DNA of 64,000 bases from Zea mays (lineage: Eukaryota; Streptophyta; Magnoliopsida; Poales; Poaceae): the NCBI RefSeq assembly GCF_902167145.1, contig NC_050101.1:134322990-134386989 (forward strand). Reading direction: 5' to 3'. Made by a program: the position numbers and the translations under genes. This document shows, in pieces, positions 43,238-54,161 of this stretch (its first letter is position 1; each line of letters starts with the position of its first letter). The notes under the pieces are model-generated. The model saw only the letters and a program-made list of their open reading frames with translations, was not told where the DNA came from and did not search any database.

Positions 43238-46200
43238 AACAAGGACGTATTCGCTTGGTCCGCCCTCGACCTGATCGGAGTCAGTCGCACCATCATTGAG
43301 CACGATCTGGGCATCGACCCTTCGGTGCGCCCAAAAAAGCAGCGACTGCGCAAAATGTCTGATGAAAAGACAGAAGCCACCAAAGCCGAGGTGCACCGCC
43401 TGCTAGAAGCCAACTTCATCGAACCAATCGTCTATCCTACATGGCTCACCAACGTGGTCATGGTACAAAAGAAAAGCGGCAAGCGGTGCATGTGCATCGA
43501 CTTCATTAGCCTCAATAAGGCTTGTCCCAAGGACAATTTCTCGTTGCCATGGATCCACAAAATAGTCGATAGCGCAGCCGGATGTGAAGTCATGTCCCTT
43601 CTCGACTGTTTCTCCGGCTACCACCAGATATACATGAAAGAGGAAGATAAGGCCAGCACCAGCTTCATCACACCCTTCGGCACGTACTGCTTCATCAGGA
43701 TGCCAGAGGGACTCAAGAACGTCGGGTCAACCTTCTCTCACCTCACCAATACGGTGCTCGAAAGCCAAGTGGGCCGCAACATTTTCACATACGTGGACGA
43801 CATCGTTGTCGCGAGCAAAAATAAAGAAGATCACATGGCCGACCTCGCAGAGACGTTCGCTAATATGCGGGACGCACGACTTCGTCTCAACCCCGAGAAG
43901 TGCATCTTTGGAGTTCGCCAGGGGAAAATACTCGGCTACCTGGTGTCGCACCACGGGATCGAGGTCAACCCAACCAAGATTCAAGCAATCATCAACATGA
44001 CACCCCCACAGTCAGCCAGGGATGTCCAACGACTGACAGGCAGATTGGCCGCCTTGAACAGATTCATTTCCAAGTCCGCAGAGCAAAGACTACCCTTTCT
44101 CAAGACACTGCGCGGCGCAAAAGACTTCGCGTGGGGACCAGAGCAGACGGCAGCCTTCGAGTCACTCAAGCAACACCTATCAGAGTTGGCAACTCTTACC
44201 AGCCCCGACCCCTCGCTGCCTCTGCTACTCTACATTGCAGCCTTGCCATGTGCAGTCAGCGTAGCGCTAGTCCAGGAGCAAGACAGAGAGGGCACAAGCC
44301 GGCAATGCCCAGTCTACTACGTCTCTGAAGTCCTCACGGCCTCCAAGTGCAACATGACTGAACTAGAAAATATTTCATATGCAGTTGTCATGGCATCGCG
44401 CAAGTTGCGCCACTACTTCGAGGCGTTCAAGGTGCGGGTCATCTCGGACAGGGGTCTGGGAGAACTGTTCAGAAACCCGGAGGCGTCCGTCCGAATCGCC
44501 AAATGGGCAGCCGAACTCTCCGGGTACCACATCACCTTTGAACCCAGGACAGCGATCAAGTCGCATGTCCTGGCAGACTTCATCGTTGACTGGACAGGGC
44601 CAACATGGCACCAAGAAGAGTCTCCAGAGAAGGTGTGGACCATCCACTGCGACGGCGCGTGGTGCCATGCGGGGGCAGGCGCAACTGCAATTATCACGTC
44701 ACCCACAGGCGTCAAGTACACATACACAGCATGCCTCAGCTTTGCCTTGGAGTCTGACAGATGCACCAACAATATAGCAGAATATGAAGCCGTCATTCTG
44801 GGCCTTCGCAAACTGTGAGCACTCGGTGTCACCACATGCATAGTCAGGACAGATTCCAAGGTAGTTGCCGGCCAGGTCGAAAAAATACTCAGCAAAAGAC
44901 CCTGCACTCATGCAATATCTCACAACTGTCCAGAGTCTCAAGAAACAGTTCAAGGGCTTCACCCTACAGCATGTGGACCAAGCCAGGAACGAAGAGGCCG
45001 ACGCGTTGGCTAAGGCAGCGGCCAAAGGCGAGGCCTTGCCCTCCGACGCGTTCTACCACGTCATCGGCACACCAGTTGTCCGCAACACAGAAGGCTTACA
45101 AATAACTAATGACGACGAAGGCCATCGCATTGTCAACCTCATCCTGGGTGAAGATTGGCGGGCCCCAATAACTTTGTATCTGCAAGGTCATTACCATCCA
45201 AGTGATATCAATGAGGCCAAATGCCTGAAGCACCGATGCCGGGACTTCACATTACTCGGGGGCCAGCTATACAAGAAGGGGATCAGTCATCCCATGCCAA
45301 AGTGCATTACTGAAAGCAAAGGCATTCAAATCCTTCGCGAAGTCCACAACGGAACTTGCGGCTCTCACTCAGGACCCAGGGCCCTCGCTGCCAAGGTGAT
45401 CCATCAAGGATTTTACTGGCCCGCAATAATCTGTACCGTGAATCGAGTCGTGAGGTCTTGCGAAGCATGCCAAAAGTTTTCCCCTCGCTCAAGACCCTTC
45501 GCAATTCACCAAGCTAATCGCCCATACCTGGCCACTTCAACGATGGGGGCTGGATATTGTCGGACCTCTGCCTATGGCTCAAGGGAACCTTAAGTTCACC
45601 TTCGTTGCCGTTGAATACTTCACCAAGTGGATCGAGGCCAGAGCAGTATCCATAATAACGTCGAAGACCACCCAAAAGTTCTTCTAGCAAAACATTGTCT
45701 ACTGCTTCGGAGTCTCGTCCAAACTCACAGTCGACAACGGCAAACAGTTTTATAGCCAAGACTTCAGGGATTTCTGTTTCTCCATCGGCACCAAGCCTGT
45801 CTTCGCCTCGGTATATCACCCGCAATCCAACGGCGTCGTTGAGCGCGCCAACGGCAAGATTTTCACCGCCATCAAGAAAAGACTCCTCGACGACAAAAAG
45901 GGCAAATGGGTCAATCAACTACCTGAAGTGGTATGGGCCCTAAACACGACAGAATGTCGGGCAACCGGATTCACACGATTCCGCCTATTGTATGGATCCG
46001 AGGCCATGACGTCGCAAGAGATAAAGCATGGGTCGCCCCGAACAAGCACATCAGCAGTCCCTGACGTCGATGAACCAACGTCCAAAGATCTCATCGACGG
46101 AGACCGCGTCCTCACCCTACAGGCCCTCAACAAATATCAGGCTCAAACCAAGGCCTAGCACGACAACGCGGTTGTCCCAAGAGAGTTCAACAAAGGAGAC

Positions 46201-46410
46201 CTCGTACTCATCCGGACCACCTGGACAGAATCACGGGGCAAGCTGGAGCCGAAATGGGAGGGTCCATTCATCGTCAAGTCGAAGGCATCCCCCAGCACGT
46301 ACAGGCTAGTAACGCCTTCCGACGAAGACTTAGAGCACTCCTGGAACATTGACAACCTCCGGAAATTTTTTGTTTTACCCTCAGGGCCCATGCGCCCTTG
46401 TAAATTTAGC
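43238..46410 (+). pseudogene. Element C pol, broken
   Basis: RT (YVDD intact), RNase H and extra RNase H are open to a TGA at 44816-44818, where B has Arg (a CGA to TGA change is likely). A frame change follows near 44880 in an A run, another near 45500, and a TAG at 45688-45690 in place of the B Trp. The integrase end (WNIDNLRKFFVL-type) is reached at about 46375. Confidence 0.85.
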
Positions 46411-46616
46411 AAACATTATTTTGGCCCGCACTCTTTTCCTCCCGGGGGGTGAGGTTTTTAACGAGGCGGAGCTATGTAATATACCAGCAAAGCCCCCACA
46501 AAAACGAAAACTCAGGTGCAACATGTCGAAAAAGACCGCTCCGACGGTCTTCGGCATTCGACCAATTCGAAGTCACCGCGACAGGTAGCGTAGACTACCC
46601 TCACGTGCAACACTCT

Positions 46617-46965
46617 CCGCGCAAAAGTCGCCTAAGGGTATAGCCGAAATAGCATAACAAGTGCACGATATGAAGTCTCACTCCATGCAAAAGTCGCCTA
46701 AGGGTGCAACCGGATAAGCACAACAAGTGTGTCAATCGAAGTCTTTTATTAAAAAGACAATCCATGCAAAAGTCGCCTAAGGGTGCAGCCAGATAAGCAC
46801 AACAAGTGCGTCAATCGAAGTCTTTTATTGAAAAGACAATCCGTGCAAAAGTCACCTAAGGGTGCAGCCGGACACGCGTAATAAGTGTGTCAATCGAAGT
46901 CTTTTACTAAAAAGACACTCCGCGCACAAGTCGCCTAAGGGTGCAGCCGGACTAGCACAAGTGCA
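46617..46965. repeat. ~80-bp tandem array of element C
   Basis: About four to five copies containing aagtcgcctaagggtgcagc, the reverse complement of the core of the B array. It lies between pol and accessory gene ends, as in B. Confidence 0.88.
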
Positions 46966-47295
46966 TGACACACAGTCTCACTCAAAGAAGGCCAACAGGC
47001 CACATTACAATACAAATTGCAGTCACATACACTCAGCGAGGGCACCACCTACATCAGATCAACCTTCGGGATGATGCCCGCCTCCCTATAATTGAACAAC
47101 ATTATTTTCAATTCATCACCCTAAAAAAGATTCTGCAGATCCCCCTCACCAATGCTCGTCCCAATCGGCGAAGACAATAGCTCTCGTTTACCAAACCGAT
47201 CTACTCGAAGATGGTCCCGATCCATCCCCATTCGACGACGCCTACCACTTTGCGAAACCTCGCCCACGCTATGCTTCGACACCACCCCCTCGTCA

Positions 47296-49050
47296 TCAGC
47301 ACTTGGTCCTCACACTAGGAAGATCGACCTCCTCGCCAACCTCCACCCGCGGTGAGGACTCTGTCGCGGCCACATCTAACGCAGCAAAAAAATCCAAGTA
47401 TTCATCACAAGACTCTTCGGTCCAGGAAAACGGACTCCCAAACTCACCATCAGACAAAAAAGACCCAGATCCAGAACCAGATAAATTGTCATTGACAGGC
47501 ATTACGATTGCGGCCGCCACAAAATTAGTATCGCCAACAGAGGTTGCTTGCGCAGGCCCATACGTCGGAACCTGCATAGCAACCGAGTTTCAGTATCACA
47601 AAAACAAAATCCTACACCCGATAAACCTAACCCCTACCCTGCCACCTGCGAAGGGCCGACCGATGCTGCAGGGTCTTCGGCAGCTGGTTCGCCCGCCACC
47701 GCCGAAGTGTCCTCACCAGTCATCACAGCGGCCGGCACAGGGTCCGCACAGGTCGGCGCGGAGGTCACCACGGGGCCTTCGCTAACATCGGACGGCAGCG
47801 CCAGCTCCGCCTCAGCCCCCTCCTTCGCACCCGACGCCTCAGGTAGAGTGCTCTCTAAGCCCCCGAGGTCGTCGACCTCCTCATCACGTGCCATCTACAG
47901 AAACAACATACCCATTCAACCAAAACCACATATAAATACACACACACCCATATACATAATCACAAAGACGACTCCATACCTGCTCCATCGCCCGGTCGGA
48001 CCTCTCCCGGACAGTATCACGACCGTGAGGGCCCCACATCCTATCATAAAGTGCCCCAGCCGAACGCTTCAGCACCGGGTCCTCAACCTGGAAGATTCCG
48101 CGTTCGAAGTCTTCGTCCGCTTGGTTAAAGGCTTCGAAGTGCCTGCATCCCTCGTGGGACAAGGCATTCATGGACCCCTCGCAGGTGATAAGCGAGGCAA
48201 AAGACATGAGGCCCGTCACAATCATCGGGAGCACCTCCAATTCCTCCTGCAGCCATCCGAGGAAGCGGAGACCCACCTCCTCACCGAACGCGTAAAAGGG
48301 GGCGGTCCGCGCACCAAGCTGTCGATACGCATCCGTCAGCTGCGCATGCGTCCGGTCGACCTCTGTGTGGGTAGAGGCCTCTGCCTTGTCCAGGCGGTCG
48401 TGCAGGCTGACGTGGCTCATCTACGCCTCCTCGGCGCGTTGGCGAGTGAGACTGGCCTCCGCACGCGCTAGTTTGGCCTCTGCAAGTGCAACTTGCGCCT
48501 CAGCACAGGCCATGTTTGCATCTTTCCTCTCTGCCGCCAGCTGACGGTGGAGGTCCTCCTTCTCGGCCTCCGCAGCTGCCAGCTTCTTCGTCAGCCTATG
48601 GCTCTTGTTTTCCGCAGCTGCCTTGTCCCGCACAGCCTCCGTATGCTGCACCCGGAGGCGCTCAATCCTGCCCTCGAGTAGTTGCCTCTCGGCAGTGAAC
48701 TCCGAGGTCAGAGCGCCCGACGCCACATGATCGGCAAAGGCAACCGCCTGCCATGACAAGTCCATCAAATTCGCAATCACATAAACACAACAAACTGACA
48801 AAGTCCAAGACGACTTACATGCTTCAGCTGCTGAGCAACAGAACCCGCCACGTCTTTAGCGGCGAGGCCGAAGTAATCTTGCCGCTGGCGCAAAACTTGG
48901 ACCATGGGTCCTGCGAAGCACCCTTTGCCCCGGCCACCGCCGCGGCCGACACTGGATCCAGGACAACAGCCAATTGCCTAGCCTCCGACCCTTCATCACA
49001 ATCTTGTCCAAGATCTGGACTCCATGAAAAAAACTCACCAACAAGTCCCC
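47296..49050 (-). pseudogene. Antisense accessory gene of element C, 3' exons
   Basis: Exons on the minus strand at about 49040-48825 (frame disturbed), 48747-47980, 47894-47646 and 47571-47296 match exons 2-5 of the B accessory gene in order, splice position and sequence (for example the GCRHFEAFNQADEDF block). A TAG at 48421-48423 interrupts the coiled-coil exon. The domain-bearing exon 1 is beyond element D. The conserved intron positions support real splicing in the family. Confidence 0.75.
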
Positions 49051-49052
49051 GC

Positions 49053-50364
49053 TGAAAGGGAATTAGGCTCACACCTATTTTCCTAATTGATTTTGGTGGT
49101 TGAATTGCCCAACACAAATAATTGGACTAACTAGTTTGCTCTAGTGTATAAGTTATACAGGTGTCAAAGGTTCACACTTAGCCAATAAAAAGACCAAGTA
49201 TTGGGTTCAACAAAAGAGCAAAGGGACAACCGAAGGCACCTCTGGTCTGGCGCACCGGACTGTCCGGTGTGCCACCAGACAGTGTTCGGTGCACCACCGG
49301 ACAGTGTCTGGTGCACCAGAGGACTCCAACTCAAACTCGTTACCTTCGGGAAAATCCAGAGGCGACTCCGCTATAATTCACCGGACTGTCCGGTGCTCCA
49401 AGGAACGGCGCCTCAGGAACTCGCCAGCTTCGGGAATTCGCAACGGCTAGTCCGCCATAATTCACCGGACATGTCCGGTGTACACCGGACTGTCCGGTGT
49501 AACATCGAAGCAACGGCTACTTCGCGCCAACGGTCACCTGCAACAGCAATTAATGCGCGCCAGAGCGCGCAGAAGTCAGGCACGCGCGTAGTGGCGCACC
49601 GGACACTCTACAGTACATGTCCGGTGCGCCACCGGACATCCAGGCGGGCCCAGAAGACAGTGCTCCAACGGTCGAATCCCAACGGCTTTGGTGATGTGGC
49701 TGGCGCACCGGACATGTCCGGTGTGCACCGGACTGTCTGGTGCACCATACGACAGTCAGCCCCACCAAACGGCTAGTTTGGTGGTTGGGGCTATAAATAC
49801 CCCCAACCACCCACCATTCATCGCATCCAAGTTTACACACTTCCAACCACTTACAAGAGCTAGGCATTCAATTTTAGACACACTCAAGAGATCAAATCCT
49901 CTCCCAAATTCCACACTAAGCTCTAGTGACTAGTGAGAAAGATTTGCTTGTGTTCTTTCGAGCTCTTGCGCTTGGATTGCTTTCTTCTTTATTTGATTCT
50001 TCATTGCGATCAACTCACTTGTAATTAAGGCAAGAGACACCAATCTTGTGGTGGTCCTTGTAGGAACTTTGTGTTCCAAGTGATTAAGAAGAGAAAGCTC
50101 ACTCGGTCCTAGGGACCGTTTGAGAGAGGGAAAGGGTTGAAAGAGACCCGGTCTTTGTGACCACCTCAACGGGGAGTAGGTTTGCGAGAACCGAACCTCG
50201 GTAAAACAAATCCGCGTGTCACACTTCTTATTTGCTTGCGATTTGTTTTGCCCCCTCTCTCGCGGACTCAATTATATTTCTAACGCTAACCCGGCTTGTA
50301 GTTGTGATTATTTTTGAGAATTTCAGTTTCGCCCTATTCACCCCCCCCCCTTAGGCGACTTTCA
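49053..50364 (+). repeat. 5' LTR of element D
   Basis: 1312 bp, TGAAAG...CTTTCA ends. TATA box ctataaatac near 49791-49800. A C-run at 50341-50350 lies near the end. Sequence and length fit maize Opie/Ji. Confidence 0.92.
49250..49750. promoter_or_regulatory. Palindromic motif cluster in the Sirevirus LTR
   Basis: Repeated caccggactgtccggtg palindromes and variants (about 49253, 49379, 49462, 49483, 49597, 49706) upstream of the TATA box. Sireviruses are known for such conserved palindromic LTR motifs, thought to be regulatory. Confidence 0.75.
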
Positions 50365-50366
50365 AT

Positions 50367-50378
50367 TGGTATCAGAGC
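50367..50378 (+). other. Primer-binding site of element D
   Basis: TGGTATCAGAGC, complementary to the initiator Met tRNA 3' end, two bases after the LTR. Confidence 0.92.
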
Positions 50379-50871
50379 CCGGTGCTTCATTAGAGCCTAA
50401 CCGCTCGAAGTGATGTCGGGAGATCACGCCAAGAAGGAGATGGAGACCGGCGAAAAGCCCACTACAAGCAACGAGAAAGCTCTATCGGGAGAGTCCCGCA
50501 ACAAGGAGAAGCGGAAGGAGAAGAAGAAGGAAAAGAAGACTTCTTCCCACAAGTCGCATCGGAGTGGCGACAAAATTAAGAAGATGAGGAAGGTGGTCTA
50601 CTACGAGACTGACACTTCATCACCTTCTACCTCCGGCTCCGACGCGCCCTCCATAATTTCGAAGCGCCATGAGCGTAAGAAGTTTAGTAAGATCCCCTTA
50701 CATTATCCTCGTACCTCTAGACATACTCCATTACTTTTCGTTCCATTAGGCAAACCGCCAACCTTTGACGGTGAAGATTATGCTAGGTGGAGTGATTTAA
50801 TGAAATTTCATCTAGCCTCGCTCCACAAAAGTATATGGAATGTTGTTGAGTTTGGTGTACAGGTACCATTC

Positions 50872-50876
50872 GTAGG
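50872..50876. repeat. TSD of element E, left copy (gtagg)
   Basis: Matches 58346-58350 directly outside the right LTR. Confidence 0.95.
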
Positions 50877-51526
50877 TGTTGGGGACCTTCGGCCTCCGAA
50901 GGTCCTCAAAAACAGGATTTAACAGTATTTCTGGAAGTATAATGTGTGAGCAGGTACCTTCGAACCCAAGTCGTTATCACGCCAGGAGAAGATCAGGATA
51001 ATACGAAGGTCTTGATACAATGCCGAAGATGTCAGCAAGAAAGCTTCGGCGTGGTTGTAGAAAATGAAACCGACTTAAAGATGAAAAGGCTATTCAGACC
51101 TTGATAGATTACCATAGCATTATTATCAAATGTAAAGGGCATGAATGTAATTTTGTATGGGTTGTGCCCCGTGCCTATAAATAGGTGAACAGTACCCCCG
51201 TACTGTTCACGCTGACTTGGCATTCGCTTTTTGCGTCACGCTTGTACTGTCATTCCTTCCGATCGAAGGTACACTTGTAATTCAGCAATGTTTCTGTTTG
51301 TGCCCAATAATAATATATGATTGCTTATATCATCTTTAATATTCTTTATATTTCATTCCTCGCTATTATTTAATGAATATATGAAGGTATGTCCTTCATA
51401 ACCTTCGTCCGCAAGCCATTACATCCTAAGGGAAATAATGCTTCGGAGGACGAAGGACTTTAACGATTAACATTTTCTATGTTGCCTTGTTCTTAACTCA
51501 TAGCACTTGAGAACAAGCCTCCAACA
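50877..51526 (+). repeat. 5' LTR of element E
   Basis: 650 bp, TGTTGG...CCAACA. TATA box cctataaata near 51173-51182. Many gaag/cttcg motifs. Confidence 0.95.
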
Positions 51527-51527
51527 T

Positions 51528-51545
51528 TGGCGCCCACCTCCGGTG
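51528..51545 (+). other. Primer-binding site of element E
   Basis: TGGCGCCCACC..., one base after the LTR. Its first 11 bases are the same as in the element B PBS. Confidence 0.85.
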
Positions 51546-51600
51546 AACTCACTTCCATTTCTTGAGCTTTTCAACACCTTCGGCAAGCATCACCTTCGTC

Positions 51601-53118
51601 ATGCCGCCGAAGAAGGCTTCAGCAGCAGGGGCTGGCACGCTGCAGCCGCTGGACCCCAATCAAGACGTCCTTTCTCTTAGAGAGGCACGAAGCCAGAAGA
51701 GGAAGGCTGCCAGTCCAACACCTCCGGAGGATGATCTAGATCAGGAAATTCAGAATCTGGAAATCCTTCAGCAGCAGGTTCAACGCAAGAAGGAGAAGAT
51801 GGCCCGTCTAGCTGACCTTCAGAGACAAATAGATGAAGCTTCCGAAGAGGTTCGTCATCTTGTTCAAGATGATCAAAACCGAAGGCCTCCACGCAGAGAG
51901 TTTCACCAGGAAGACTTCCGTAATGAGGAAGACTGGTATGACGATTTCCATCATGGAAACTTTGCTTTTGATGATGCTTCTCCTCTCTCAACAGAGTTGC
52001 AGGCTACACCTTGGCCACAGACTTACAAGCCACCCCAGCTTCCCATATATGACGGTCACTCAGACCCTAAGCAATTCCTAATGAGCTATGAAGCAACTAT
52101 ATCTTCGTACGGTGGCAACACGGCAGTCATGGCAAAATCCTTTGTCATGGCCGTCAGAAGCGTTGCTCAGACTTGGTACTCTTCTCTTCGGCCAGGGACA
52201 ATCACTTCTTGGCAGAAATTGAAGGATATGCTGATAACTAGCTTTCAAGGGTTTCAGACGAAGCCGGTAACTGCTCAGGCTCTCTTCCAGTGTACCCAGG
52301 ACCATGAAGAGTACCTTCAGGCATATGTCCGAAGGTTTCTACGATTGAGGGCACAGGCGCCTACAGTGCCCAATGAGATTGTCATTGAGGCTATGATCAA
52401 GGGGCTTCGGCCAGGGCCGTCAGCACAGTATTTTGCCAGAAAACCACCACAAACGCTGGAAAAGTTGCTCCAAAAGATGGACGAATACATTCGAGCTGAC
52501 AATGATTTTCGTCAAAGAAGGGAGGAGGCTTTCAGGTTTTCTGAGATGACCAGGGGCTTCGGAGGAAGGTTCTACCCGAGGCATGTCAGGTCAATTCACA
52601 ATTCTACTCAAAATGATGATAAAGGGAGTCAGCAGCAAAGGCCACAATACTCCTCACAGGCTTCGGGGCAACAGCAAAGCTCTTTCCGACCACCAGCACC
52701 AAGAGGCAGAGGTGCCAGGGGCTTCGGAGGAAGATTCGGCGATCAACCGAGAAGAATCTTTTGCTTATTCTGCGGTGAGAACAAAGGCCATACTACCAGG
52801 ATGTGCCATGTAACCATTCAGAAGCAAAAGGAAATAGCTGAAGCAGCAGCACAACAAGTTCAGCCGAAGCAGGTCATGCATACAGCTTCGTATCATTCGC
52901 CCTACATCCCAGAATATGTGGGCAACCATCCTGCAGTTTCTGTTGCTTCGGCAAGCCAACCTCAAGCTTCCTGGCAGCAGCCTCCGCCTCCACCTCCGTT
53001 GCAACAAGGCCAGCAGCCAGAAGGGAGCCAGTATACTCCACACCAGAGGGACTTCAGAGAGCAGTCCGAAGCTCGTACAGTCAATAGCACTGTGCCAGAG
53101 TCAAAGCACATCTATTGA
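51601..53118 (+). CDS. Element E gag, intact
   Basis: About 505 aa from MPPKKASAAG, the first ATG in good context after the PBS. The order is a coiled coil (QRKKEKMARLADLQRQI), the retrotransposon gag domain (around SVAQTWYSSLRPGTITSW), a Gln/Gly/Arg-rich stretch, a zinc knuckle CLFCGENKGHTTRMC and a Pro/Gln-rich tail. It would form the particle; enzymes must come from an autonomous relative. Confidence 0.9.
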   Translation: MPPKKASAAGAGTLQPLDPNQDVLSLREARSQKRKAASPTPPEDDLDQEIQNLEILQQQVQRKKEKMARLADLQRQIDEASEEVRHLVQDDQNRRPPRREFHQEDFRNEEDWYDDFHHGNFAFDDASPLSTELQATPWPQTYKPPQLPIYDGHSDPKQFLMSYEATISSYGGNTAVMAKSFVMAVRSVAQTWYSSLRPGTITSWQKLKDMLITSFQGFQTKPVTAQALFQCTQDHEEYLQAYVRRFLRLRAQAPTVPNEIVIEAMIKGLRPGPSAQYFARKPPQTLEKLLQKMDEYIRADNDFRQRREEAFRFSEMTRGFGGRFYPRHVRSIHNSTQNDDKGSQQQRPQYSSQASGQQQSSFRPPAPRGRGARGFGGRFGDQPRRIFCLFCGENKGHTTRMCHVTIQKQKEIAEAAAQQVQPKQVMHTASYHSPYIPEYVGNHPAVSVASASQPQASWQQPPPPPPLQQGQQPEGSQYTPHQRDFREQSEARTVNSTVPESKHIY

Positions 53119-53339
53119 CGAATATCCTACCTTAATAGTAATCTTTTTCATTCAGTTTTATTTTCTGTGTAATAAAGGATATTGTTTAGATTTCATGAAA
53201 ATAGTTTCATCGATTCCCACAAGGAAAATATATTTTCTTCACAGACTGCAGTTGTTGAAGTTTAAGGATTTGTCATAACAAAGAGGACCTTCGAATTATC
53301 GACAAATTCTTCGAAGCAACGAAAAGTCGTTCTAAGGAA

Positions 53340-53690
53340 CGCAGAGTAAGTTTGACGAAGTCACAAAAAGCCGTTCCAAAGGGAGCGCGGTGTAAGTTTT
53401 CTGCTCCAAAGTCGTTCCAAAAGGAATGCAGAGCATACAGCGAAAAGTCAACGCTGATACCGCCTAAGTAAAAGGCGAAGAAGCTCCAAAGTCGTTCCAA
53501 AAGGAATGCAGAGCATACAGCGAAAAGTCAACGCTGATACCGCCTAAGTAAAAGGCGAAGAAGCTCCAAAGTCGTTCCTAAGGGAATGCAGAGCTTACAG
53601 CGAAAAGTCAACGCTGATTCCGCTGAAGTAAAAGGCGAAGAAGCTCCTAAGGGAGGCTTACAGCGAAAAGTCAACGCTGATTCACAAAAA
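53340..53690. repeat. 80-bp tandem array of element E
   Basis: Copies with exact 80-bp period (gctcc at 53403, 53483, 53563), the last shortened. It lies between gag and the antisense gene. The rest of 53119-54161 shows no gene. Confidence 0.9.
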
Positions 53691-54161
53691 GATTGTGTTT
53701 TGTCGCGCAGATATGCGTGTACCTTCGGAATATCACCTTACATAGCATAACATCATCACATCATTTTTTGCATAGCATAAGCATCATACATCATACCGCA
53801 TGAGGCATAAGAAGGGAGTATGATATCGATCTTCGGGGAAACGCTTTGAAAAAGGGGCAAATCATGCCAAGTCACAAGGAGAAACAATATTGATCTCTGA
53901 AGTATAGCTTTGAAGAATGTTTCTACGAAGCTTGAACACTTTTCAGAATACTTTGGATATTGTTTTGATAAATGGAAATTCTTCTTCACGAAGCATGAAA
54001 AGAAGGGAAGGTGTTTTTTCGCCAAAGACTCAAAAACGGTACGTATGTAAAGTTTCATGCATCGTAAAGAATTGAACCACAAAGAGAAATAAAACAAGTA
54101 TATTACATGCAGGATTACAAGATATTACACATATTACATTTAAATGTTTTTACAATAGTCT

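Larger units (their letters stand above)
42340..49052 (+). mobile_element. Element C: decayed Tat-lineage element related to B, truncated at both ends
   Basis: Plus-strand gag end, protease and pol (42340-46410), an ~80-bp array, and a minus-strand accessory gene (47296-49050) mirror element B in opposite orientation. The 5' LTR and most of gag are absent at the left junction; the right end is cut by element D. Stops and frameshifts are frequent, so it is older than B. Confidence 0.85.

Noticed and set aside
48486..49055. Plus-strand open frames across the element C accessory region
   Set aside because: They overlap minus-strand exons that match the element B gene, so they are complements of real coding sequence.
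51032..51223. Identical short minus-strand frames in both LTRs of element E (also at 57851-58042)
   Set aside because: They are LTR sequence read backwards; identity only reflects LTR identity.
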